From contig CAZNMF010000410.1 of assembly GCA_964573795.1 (NCBI GenBank), positions 1 to 6,527 of the forward strand: a DNA stretch of 6,527 bases, written 5' to 3'. Positions 1 to 6,129 of the stretch are shown piece by piece (the stretch's first letter is position 1; every line of letters starts with the position of its first letter). Under the pieces are notes generated by a model that was not told where the DNA came from, did no database searches, and saw nothing but the letters and a program-made list of their open reading frames with translations. Made by a program: the position numbers and the translations under genes. The stretch comes from CAZNMF01 sp964573795. Lineage in GTDB: Bacteria > Acidobacteriota > Vicinamibacteria > Vicinamibacterales > SCN-69-37.

Positions 1-1
1 C

Positions 2-913
2 AAGCACCTCGAGTCCCGCGTCGAGCTGATCCCCCAGATGGGGAAGTACGTGCAGATGAGCGGCGGCAAGCGCGTGCGACCCGCCGTGCTGCTCATGGCG
101 GCGCGTCTGTGCGGCTACACCGGCGACCGCGCGGTTCTCAACGCGGCCGTCGTCGAGTTCATCCACACGGCGACGCTCGTCCACGACGACATCATCGACG
201 GCGCCGAAACGCGCCGCGGGCGCCTGACGGCGCACTCGCGCTGGGGCAGCGACATCACGGTGCTCCTCGGCGACTATCTCTACATCCGCTCGATGGCGAT
301 GGCGCTGACGCAGGACACGCTCGAGGTCGTGCGCCTGCTGTGCGACTGCACGCTGCGCATGATCGAAGGCGAGCTCTATCAGCTCACCAAGACCGGCGAC
401 GCGGGCATCACCGAGGACGAGCACTTCGAGATCATCCGCCGCAAGACGGCGTTCCTGTTCGCCGGCTGCGCCGAGATCGGCGGGCTGCTCGGCACGTCGA
501 CGCCCGTCGAGCGCGCGGCGCTGCGCGAGTACGGCTTCGACCTCGGCATCGCGTTCCAGATCGTCGACGACGTGCTGGATTACATGGCGGAAGAGTCGGC
601 GCTGGGCAAGCCGATCGGCGGCGACCTGCGCGAAGGCAAGGTCACGCTGCCCATCATCCTGCTGCTGCAGCGCGGCGGACCGGACGCGGCGGCGCTGATC
701 CACGGCGTGATTGCCGACGGCCAGGTCACGCCGGAGAAGTGGCGGCTGATCAAGGATCTGCTCGCGCGCCACGGCGCGATCGACGCGGCGTTCGCGCGCG
801 CCGTCACGCACGCCGAGCGCGCCAAGGCGCAGCTGGCCGGCGCCTTCGCTCCATCGCCGGAGCGCGACGGCCTCATCGCTCTGGCCGACTACGTCATCAA
901 TCGAGATCGATAG
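2..913 (+). CDS. ispB: Long-chain polyprenyl diphosphate synthase (IspB-like), 5' end missing
   Basis: This enzyme makes an all-trans polyprenyl diphosphate by repeatedly adding isopentenyl diphosphate to an allylic primer; the product is the usual side chain of menaquinone or ubiquinone. The reading frame is open from base 2, with no start codon before the edge, so the gene begins upstream. The Met codon at 38 is internal, because conserved residues (KHLESRVELIPQ) precede it. Visible hallmarks are GGKRVRP near the N-terminus, the first Asp-rich motif DDIID (185-199), the second Asp-rich motif DDVLD within FQIVDDVLDY (566-580), and the GK-x(5)-DLREGKVTLP block after it. A small residue (Ala) sits five positions before the first Asp-rich motif, which in this family goes with long products. 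The visible 303 residues end in NRDR, much as E. coli IspB (323 aa) ends in QRDR, so about 20-40 residues are missing. Exact chain length (C35-C50) cannot be read from the sequence. Confidence 0.93.
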   Translation, partial: KHLESRVELIPQMGKYVQMSGGKRVRPAVLLMAARLCGYTGDRAVLNAAVVEFIHTATLVHDDIIDGAETRRGRLTAHSRWGSDITVLLGDYLYIRSMAMALTQDTLEVVRLLCDCTLRMIEGELYQLTKTGDAGITEDEHFEIIRRKTAFLFAGCAEIGGLLGTSTPVERAALREYGFDLGIAFQIVDDVLDYMAEESALGKPIGGDLREGKVTLPIILLLQRGGPDAAALIHGVIADGQVTPEKWRLIKDLLARHGAIDAAFARAVTHAERAKAQLAGAFAPSPERDGLIALADYVINRDR

Positions 914-922
914 GCGTTTCAA

Positions 923-985
923 AGTTCCAGGTTCTCCGTTCTAGGTTCTAGGTTCTCCGTTCTGGGTTCTCCGTTCTAGGTTCGA
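923..985 (+). repeat. Degenerate 7-bp tandem repeat array (GGTTCTA-like), nine units
   Basis: In the spacer between the polyprenyl synthase gene and ligA, nine consecutive heptamers can be read in register: agttcca, ggttctc, cgttcta, ggttcta, ggttctc, cgttctg, ggttctc, cgttcta, ggttcga. A higher-order 14-bp unit, ggttctccgttct(a/g), occurs at 930-943, 951-964 and 965-978. The array is T-rich on this strand and contrasts with the surrounding high-GC coding sequence. It has no open coding role and no inverted symmetry. It resembles the short tandem heptamer repeats known from cyanobacterial intergenic regions in form only; no relationship is claimed. Confidence 0.85.
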
Positions 986-1001
986 CGGTGTGGCGTCCGT
1001 T

Positions 1002-1029
1002 GGCTTCTGGCTTTGAACTTCTAACTTTT
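1002..1029 (+). repeat. Second, more degenerate heptamer tract (ggcttct/aacttct-like)
   Basis: Four heptamers follow one another in register: ggcttct, ggctttg, aacttct, aactttt. The tract lies 16 bp after the first array and ends 20 bp before the ligA start codon. The pyrimidine-rich second half of each unit (CTTCT or CTTTT) suggests the same 7-bp periodicity in a more decayed or variant form. It occupies the place where a promoter or ribosome-binding site for ligA would be expected, and no purine-rich Shine-Dalgarno sequence is visible there. The match is short and could partly be chance. Confidence 0.45.
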
Positions 1030-1049
1030 TCCGGTTGTTGTCCCGCGTC

Positions 1050-3149
1050 ATGAGCGCTGCCGAGCGCGTCGCCGATCTTCGCGATCGCATCCGTCATCAC
1101 GAAGAGCTCTACTACGTCCATGACGCGCCCGAGATCTCGGACGCCGAGTTCGACGCGCTCATGCGCGAGCTCGTCGCGCTCGAGCAGGCGCACCCTGAGC
1201 TGGCCGATCCCTCGTCGCCGTCGCAACGCGTCGGCGGCCGTCCCGCCGAGGGCTTCGAGACCGTGCGCCATCTGGCGCCAATGCTCAGCCTCGACAACGC
1301 ATACAGCGAAGGCGAGCTGCGCGAGTTCCATGCGCGGCTCGTGCGCGCCGCGAGCCGCGAGCCTGTCGAACCGGCGAGCCGCGAGCCTGTCGAATCGGCG
1401 AGCCGTGAGCCTGTCGAATCGGCCCCTGAGCCAGTCGAAGGGCTGACCTACGTCGCCGAGATGAAGATCGACGGGCTCAGCATCGCGCTGACCTACGAGC
1501 ACGGACGGCTGACGCGCGCGGTCACGCGCGGCGACGGCACCGAAGGCGAGGACGTCACCGCCAACGCGCGCGTCATCCGCCCGATCCCCCTGCGGCTGCG
1601 GACGCCGAATCCGCCGGCGCGCATGGAGATCCGCGGCGAAGTCTATCTGCCGATCGCGGCGTTCGAGCGCATGAACGCCGAGCGCGAGGAGGCCGGCGAG
1701 CCGCCGTTCGCCAATCCGCGCAACGCCGCCGCCGGCGCGATCCGCACGCTCGACCGCGACGCCGTCTCGCGGCGCGGCTTGCGCGCGTTCACGTATCAGA
1801 TCGTCACGCCGCCCGACGTCACGTTGTCGATGGCGACGCACCAGGAGGTGCTGCGCGGGCTGGCCGCGTGGAGCTGTCCGGTCGAGCCGCACTGGCACGT
1901 GTGCCACGGCATCGACGAGGTCATCGCGTTCTGCGAGCAATGGCGCACCGCGCGGCGCCAGCTGCCCTTCGAGACCGACGGCGTCGTCATCAAGCTCGAC
2001 GATCTCGCGCTGCGGGCGATCGCCGGCCACACGGCGAAGTTCCCGCGCTGGGCCGTCGCGTTCAAGTTTCCCGCCGAGCAGGCGAAGACCCGTCTGCTGC
2101 AGATCGCGACCAACGTCGGCCGCACCGGCGCGGTGACGCCGTACGCCGTGCTCGAGCCCGTGCGTCTCGGCGGCACGACCGTGCAGATGGCGACGCTGCA
2201 CAACGAGCAGGAGATCGCGCGTCGCGACATCCGCGAAGGCGACATCGTCCTCGTCGAGAAGGGCGGCGACATCATCCCGAAAGTGCTGGGTCCCGTGCTC
2301 GACGAGAGTGGGGAGCGGCAGGCGCCGTGGCGGATGCCCGAGACCTGTCCGTTCTGCCAGAGCCGGCTCGTCAAGCCGGAGGACGAAGTCGTCTGGCGCT
2401 GCGAGAACGCGTCGTGCCCGGCGCGCATCCGGCGCGGCCTGCTGCACTTCGCGTCCCGGCGCGCGATGAACATCGAAGGGCTCGGCGAGTCGCTCGTCGA
2501 TCAGATCGTGACGACGGGCCTCGTGCACGACTACGCGGATCTCTACACGCTGACGGTCGATCAGCTCGCGGCACTCGAGCGCATGGGCAAGAAGTCGGCG
2601 GCGAACCTCGTCGCGGAGATCGATCGCAGCCGCGCGAACGAGCTCTGGCGGCTGTTGCACGGCATCGGCATCCGGCACGTCGGCGAAGGCGGCGCGCGGG
2701 CGATCGCGCGCGCGTTCCCCGCGCTGGCCGTGCTGCGCGACGCGAGCGTCGGCGAGCTGCAGGCCGTGCCCGACGTGGGCGAGGTCGTCGCGAAGTCCGT
2801 GCGCACGTTTCTCGACGAGCCGCGCAATCAGCACCTGCTCGATCGCCTCGCCGCCGCGGGCGTCCGCACGGAAGACGACGTGGCGGCGGATCAGCGGCCG
2901 GCGCGACAGCCGCTGGCGGGACAGACGTTCGTGCTCACCGGCACGCTCGAGCATCTGACGCGGGAGGCCGCGGCGGAGCAGATCGAACGGCTCGGCGGCA
3001 AGGTGAGCGGCTCGGTCAGCAAGAAGACGACCTGGGTCGTCGTCGGCCACGACGCGGGCAGCAAGCTCGAGAAGGCGCGCGCGCTCGGCATCCCGCAGCT
3101 CGATGAGGCCGGCTTTGCCGCTCTTATAATGAAAGCCACTGCGTCATGA
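1050..3149 (+). CDS. ligA: NAD+-dependent DNA ligase LigA
   Basis: LigA seals nicks in duplex DNA during replication and repair, using NAD+ to adenylate its active-site lysine. From ATG 1050 the protein is 699 aa, slightly longer than E. coli LigA (671). The order is: domain Ia with HHEELYY and DAPEISDAEFD (residues 17-35); adenylation domain with catalytic Lys139 in MKIDG, TRGDGTEGED (159-168) and AKFPRWAVAFKFPA (329-342); OB fold; Cys4 zinc finger (C433, C436, C451, C456); helix-hairpin-helix region (about 500-590); C-terminal BRCT domain (about 621-695). ATG 1050 is preferred over in-frame TTG codons at 1035/1038 because family proteins begin about this distance before the HHEELYY motif; no clear ribosome-binding site helps decide. 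The oddity is a 31-residue repeat segment (101-131) that makes the stretch before the catalytic Lys about 25 residues longer than in E. coli. The stop overlaps the next gene by 4 bp. Confidence 0.97.
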   Translation: MSAAERVADLRDRIRHHEELYYVHDAPEISDAEFDALMRELVALEQAHPELADPSSPSQRVGGRPAEGFETVRHLAPMLSLDNAYSEGELREFHARLVRAASREPVEPASREPVESASREPVESAPEPVEGLTYVAEMKIDGLSIALTYEHGRLTRAVTRGDGTEGEDVTANARVIRPIPLRLRTPNPPARMEIRGEVYLPIAAFERMNAEREEAGEPPFANPRNAAAGAIRTLDRDAVSRRGLRAFTYQIVTPPDVTLSMATHQEVLRGLAAWSCPVEPHWHVCHGIDEVIAFCEQWRTARRQLPFETDGVVIKLDDLALRAIAGHTAKFPRWAVAFKFPAEQAKTRLLQIATNVGRTGAVTPYAVLEPVRLGGTTVQMATLHNEQEIARRDIREGDIVLVEKGGDIIPKVLGPVLDESGERQAPWRMPETCPFCQSRLVKPEDEVVWRCENASCPARIRRGLLHFASRRAMNIEGLGESLVDQIVTTGLVHDYADLYTLTVDQLAALERMGKKSAANLVAEIDRSRANELWRLLHGIGIRHVGEGGARAIARAFPALAVLRDASVGELQAVPDVGEVVAKSVRTFLDEPRNQHLLDRLAAAGVRTEDDVAADQRPARQPLAGQTFVLTGTLEHLTREAAAEQIERLGGKVSGSVSKKTTWVVVGHDAGSKLEKARALGIPQLDEAGFAALIMKATAS
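1350..1442 (+). repeat. In-frame 24-bp tandem repeat array inside ligA (ASREPVES units)
   Basis: Three 24-bp units lie at 1350-1373, 1374-1397 and 1398-1421, differing from one another by one or two bases, and a divergent 21-bp unit follows at 1422-1442. They encode ASREPVEP, ASREPVES, ASREPVES and APEPVEG (LigA residues 101-131). The core gagcctgtcgaa recurs at 1359, 1383 and 1407, with gagccagtcgaa at 1428. The last unit includes ccctgagccagtcgaaggg, whose ends CCCT/AGGG are complementary. From memory it resembles a dispersed repeat (ctgagcctgtcgaagg type) common in several GC-rich bacterial genomes; that identity is unverified. The array sits in the variable linker just before the adenylation-domain strand carrying MKIDG, and its near-identity at the nucleotide level points to recent expansion. 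Confidence 0.9.
3125..3130 (+). promoter_or_regulatory. Candidate internal -10 element (TATAAT) before the protease gene
   Basis: A perfect TATAAT hexamer lies within the last codons of ligA, 15 bp before the protease ATG at 3146. The surrounding sequence is strongly GC-rich, so an exact match is noticeable. A start about 7 nt downstream would give a leader of only about 9 nt. No good -35 hexamer is seen at 16-18 bp spacing (gatgag or neighbours), so either the promoter is weak or activator-dependent or the match is chance. The bases also encode Leu-Ile-Met of LigA. Confidence 0.35.
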
Positions 3150-4642
3150 CCCGCCAGACCGGCGCGCTCATCGGATTGACGGCGATCGTCGCGTTCCTGC
3201 TCGGGCTCGTCGTCGCGGGCACGCGGCCCGGCCGATCGAGCGGGACGACCGCGATCGCGCGGCCTGCCGGCGTGCCGGTTGGGGCGACGGAGGCGTCGGC
3301 GGCAGCGTCTCGCGACGCGTATCCCGTGCCGACAGCCGGCGTCGACTTTGCCGCCGTGGCCGCGCGCGTCAACGCCGCCGTCGTCAACGTCGACACGGCA
3401 TCTCGCGGCGACGAGCGGCTGGGCTCGGGCCGGCGCGGCGCGGCCGACGATCCGGACGCGCCTCATGAAGGCTCCGGCAGCGGCTTCATCATCGATGCGG
3501 CCGGCCTCGTGCTGACGAACCATCACGTCGTGGCGGGCGCCGATCGCATCACGGTGACGCTGGCCGATGGCCGCGCGCTGCGGGCCGACCTCGTCGGCAC
3601 GGACCCGGCGCTCGACGTGGCCCTGCTTCGCATCCACGGACGCGAGCCGTTTCCCGTCGCGCCCCTGGGCGACTCGAGCTCGCTGCGCGTCGGCCAGTGG
3701 GTGTGCGCGATCGGCAACCCGCTCGGCGTCTACGCGCACTCGGTCACGGTCGGCGTCGTGAGCTTTCTCGGCCGGAAGCTGTTCGAGCAGGGCCTTGCCG
3801 CCTACATCCAGACGGACGCCGCGATCAGCTTCGGCAACAGCGGCGGCCCGCTCATCGACGCGCACGGCGACGTCGTCGGCATCACGACGGCGATCAACGC
3901 CCAGGCGATGAACATCGGCTTCGCCATTCCGATCAGCCAGGTGACGTCGGTGCTGGCGCAACTGCGCGAAGGAGGCAGCGTCGCCCGCGGCTACCTCGAC
4001 ATGGGGCTGACGACCGTGACACCGGAGCTGCAGCTCGCGCTGCGTCTGACGCCCGATCACGGCGCGCTCGTGCAGGACGTGCCGGCCGACACGCACGCGG
4101 ACCGCGCCGGCTTGCGCCCCTACGACGTCATCACCGCGATCGACGCCCGCGCGGTGCGGAGTGCCGAGGACCTGACGCGGCAGGCAGCGGCGCTGGCGCC
4201 GGGCGTGGTCGCGACGCTCGACATCTGGCGCGATGGCACAGCGCGCCGGGTGCCGATCAAGCTCGGCCTGCGGCGCGTCGTCGAGACCGCGCCGCGCGGG
4301 CCGTTCCGCACGACCGACGCGCGGCCGATCTCGAGCGATCGGACGCCGCTCGGCATCGCCGTGCGCGATCTGGATGCCGACGCGGCAATCGATTTGCGAA
4401 TTCCCGGCGCCGTGCAGGGCGTGCTCGTCGACGACGTGGACACGGCCGGACCGGCGCACGTCGCGCACGTGCGACCGGGACAGGTGATCATCGAGGTCAA
4501 CCGGCGCCCGGTCCGGTCCGCCGCGGACTATCGCGCGGTGACCTCGACCGTGCGATCGGGCGACGCCGTCGCACTGCTGATCTACGTTCGCTTCGCCGCG
4601 GCGCGTGTCATTCGCACGGTCGTCGCCGACGCCCAGCCATGA
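3146..4642 (+). CDS. Membrane-anchored HtrA/Deg-family (S1C) serine protease with PDZ domains
   Basis: This is a trypsin-fold protease expected in the cell envelope, where HtrA/Deg enzymes degrade or help refold damaged proteins. The 498-aa product starts with a hydrophobic segment (about residues 7-25), followed by a basic Arg-Pro-Gly-Arg stretch and an Ala/Pro-rich linker to about 65. It has no lipobox Cys, so a membrane anchor or signal peptide is likely. The protease domain (about 66-275) has a complete triad: His127 in TNHHVV, Asp157 in DPALDVALLRI, Ser232 in FGNSGGPL. A first PDZ domain covers about 283-372 (GALVQDVPADTHADRAGLRP). A second, more diverged PDZ-like domain covers about 400-485 (GVLVDDV, VRPGQVIIEVNRRPV). 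The start overlaps the ligA stop and the stop overlaps the next ATG, so it is co-translated with both neighbours. Substrates, and the choice between DegP, DegQ and DegS roles, cannot be decided from sequence. Confidence 0.94.
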   Translation: MTRQTGALIGLTAIVAFLLGLVVAGTRPGRSSGTTAIARPAGVPVGATEASAAASRDAYPVPTAGVDFAAVAARVNAAVVNVDTASRGDERLGSGRRGAADDPDAPHEGSGSGFIIDAAGLVLTNHHVVAGADRITVTLADGRALRADLVGTDPALDVALLRIHGREPFPVAPLGDSSSLRVGQWVCAIGNPLGVYAHSVTVGVVSFLGRKLFEQGLAAYIQTDAAISFGNSGGPLIDAHGDVVGITTAINAQAMNIGFAIPISQVTSVLAQLREGGSVARGYLDMGLTTVTPELQLALRLTPDHGALVQDVPADTHADRAGLRPYDVITAIDARAVRSAEDLTRQAAALAPGVVATLDIWRDGTARRVPIKLGLRRVVETAPRGPFRTTDARPISSDRTPLGIAVRDLDADAAIDLRIPGAVQGVLVDDVDTAGPAHVAHVRPGQVIIEVNRRPVRSAADYRAVTSTVRSGDAVALLIYVRFAAARVIRTVVADAQP

Positions 4643-6066
4643 ACGCCCGTATCCTCGTCATCGACGACGAGTCCTCCATTCGTGACGCGCTGCGGATGAT
4701 CCTCGAATACGACGGGCACGAGGTGGTGCTCGCCGCATCGGGACAGGAAGGCATCGCGCTGGCGGAGCGCGAGAGCCCGGATCTCGTGTTCCTCGACATC
4801 AAGATGCCCGGCATGGACGGGCTCGAGGCGCTCACCAAGCTGCGCGCCGCGAACGAGTCGCTGCCCGTCGTCATGGTCTCGGCGCACGGGACGGCCGCGA
4901 CGGCGCTCGAGGCGGGACGGCTCGGCGCGTTCCGGTTCATCGAGAAGCCGCTGTCGAAGGACGCCGTGCTCGACGCGGTGCGCGAAGGGATGGAGCTCGG
5001 CACGCTGCGGCAGGAGAATCGCGCGCTGCGCACGGCGCTCGAGATGCGGCACCAGCTCGTCGGCGACAGCCCGGCGATCCGGCAGATCCTCGATCAGGTC
5101 CGCCGCGCGGCGCCGACCAACGCGACGGTGCTGATCCTCGGCGAGAGCGGCGTCGGCAAGGAACTCGTCGCGCGCGCCGTCCATCGCAGCAGCCAGCGCG
5201 CGCGCGAGCGGTTCGTCCAGGTGAACTGCGCCGCGATTCCCGAAGATCTGATCGAGTCGGAGCTGTTCGGCCACGAGCGCGGCGCGTTCACCGGCGCGAC
5301 GGAGAAGCAGGTCGGCAAGTTCGAGATGGCGGATCGCGGGACGATCTTCCTCGACGAAGTCGGCGACATGAGCCCGAAGACGCAGGCCAAGGTGCTGCGC
5401 GTGCTGCAGGAGGGCGAGGTCGAGCGGCTCGGATCGTCGCGCACGATCAAGGTCGACGTGCGCGTCATCGCGGCGACGAACAAGGATCTCGAAGAGGAGA
5501 TCGCGCAGGGCCGGTTCCGCGAGGATCTCTATTTCCGGCTGAGCGTCATCCCGATCTACGTGCCGCCGCTGCGCGAGCGCGTCGAGGACATTCCGGCGCT
5601 GGTGCAGCACTTCGTGTCGCAGTTCAGCCGCGAGCACAACCGGCGCCTCGCGCGCTTCTCGCCCGGCGCGCTCGACGTGCTGAAGCGCGCGCGCTGGCGC
5701 GGCAACATCCGCGAGCTCGGCAACGTCGTCGAACGCCTGCTCATCATGAGCGATCGCGACACGATCGAGGCCGACGACGTGCGTCAGGTCGTGCGGCTGG
5801 ACGGCAGCCGGCCGATGGCGCCGGCGACGTCGGAGGCCGTCGCGCCTGCGGCGGCCGAGGAGCCCGCGCCGTCGATTCAGGCGTCCGGGCCGAAGCCGGG
5901 AACGCTGCGCGAGTTCAAGGAATGGTCCGAGCGCGCGTTCCTCGTCGAGAAGCTGCGCGAGCTGCACTGGAACATCTCCAAGACCGCCGAAGTGGTCGAC
6001 ACGCCGCGCAGCAATCTCTACAAGAAGCTCGAGCAATACAACATCCGTCAGGAGACGGACGGCTGA
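4639..6066 (+). CDS. Sigma-54-dependent response regulator (NtrC/NtrX family)
   Basis: This cytoplasmic activator is expected to switch on sigma-54 RNA polymerase promoters after phosphorylation by a sensor kinase. The 475-aa protein has three domains. The receiver (1-120) has the acidic pair D9/D10, phospho-acceptor D53 in FLDIKMPGMDG, S81 and K103. The AAA+ domain (about 138-370) has Walker A GESGVGKE (168-175), the sigma-54 contact loop GAFTGA (215-220), Walker B TIFLDE (235-240), the arginine-finger region FREDLYFR (293-300) and the sensor II segment GNIREL (355-360). After an Ala/Pro-rich linker (about 390-420), a Fis-type helix-turn-helix runs to the C-terminus (NISKTAEVVDTPRSNLYKKL). 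All residues needed for phosphorylation, ATP hydrolysis and sigma-54 contact are present. The HTH wording is nearer to NtrX-like regulators than to classical NtrC, by memory. No histidine kinase is in the window. The ATG overlaps the protease stop (ATGA). Confidence 0.96.
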   Translation: MNARILVIDDESSIRDALRMILEYDGHEVVLAASGQEGIALAERESPDLVFLDIKMPGMDGLEALTKLRAANESLPVVMVSAHGTAATALEAGRLGAFRFIEKPLSKDAVLDAVREGMELGTLRQENRALRTALEMRHQLVGDSPAIRQILDQVRRAAPTNATVLILGESGVGKELVARAVHRSSQRARERFVQVNCAAIPEDLIESELFGHERGAFTGATEKQVGKFEMADRGTIFLDEVGDMSPKTQAKVLRVLQEGEVERLGSSRTIKVDVRVIAATNKDLEEEIAQGRFREDLYFRLSVIPIYVPPLRERVEDIPALVQHFVSQFSREHNRRLARFSPGALDVLKRARWRGNIRELGNVVERLLIMSDRDTIEADDVRQVVRLDGSRPMAPATSEAVAPAAAEEPAPSIQASGPKPGTLREFKEWSERAFLVEKLRELHWNISKTAEVVDTPRSNLYKKLEQYNIRQETDG

Positions 6067-6103
6067 CGCGCGCGCCGGATTTCGCGCAAACCCGAGTTTC
6101 GTC

Positions 6104-6109
6104 TAAGAT
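6104..6109 (+). promoter_or_regulatory. Candidate -10 element (TAAGAT) for rnpB
   Basis: TAAGAT matches four of six positions of the sigma-70 -10 consensus and lies in the short gap between the regulator stop (6066) and the RNase P RNA. The best -35 candidate at 17-bp spacing is TTCGCG (6081-6086), which shares only its first two bases with the consensus. Transcription would begin near 6116, somewhat upstream of where the mature RNA is expected to start. Nothing resembling an intrinsic terminator of the preceding operon is seen in 6067-6129: the one GC-rich hairpin (gcgcg ... cgcgc) is not followed by a T run. Confidence 0.3.
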
Positions 6110-6129
6110 CGTCGTTCCGCCGCAGCGGA

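Noticed and set aside
1129..1155. LigA domain Ia has Phe in SDAEFD where E. coli has Tyr35, and Tyr where E. coli has His23
   Set aside because: As I recall, both substitutions occur in functional bacterial LigA proteins, so they are not evidence of a defective enzyme.
948..3050. A 700-codon open frame on the - strand opposite ligA
   Set aside because: It is a mirror of a high-GC gene: the protein is Arg/Ala/Asp/His-rich low-complexity with no recognisable domain, and ligA on the + strand is intact with all motifs.
2891..4468. A 525-codon open frame on the - strand across the ligA/protease junction
   Set aside because: It spans two real genes on the opposite strand, has composition typical of antisense shadows and shows no motifs.
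3697..4638. A long in-frame upstream extension of the response regulator gene
   Set aside because: This stretch lies in another frame inside the protease gene and encodes Arg/Ala-rich sequence. The receiver domain begins exactly at ATG 4639 with MNARILVIDDE, which overlaps the protease stop.
4582..6036. A 484-codon open frame on the - strand opposite the response regulator
   Set aside because: It is a shadow of the sigma-54 regulator, which is complete and motif-rich. The antisense product is Arg/Leu/Ala-rich with no domain I recognise.
6067..6100. Possible terminator hairpin after the response regulator gene
   Set aside because: The short gcgcg/cgcgc stem is followed by aaaccc, not a T run, and the aaac-ccga-gttt inverted repeat is only 4 bp.
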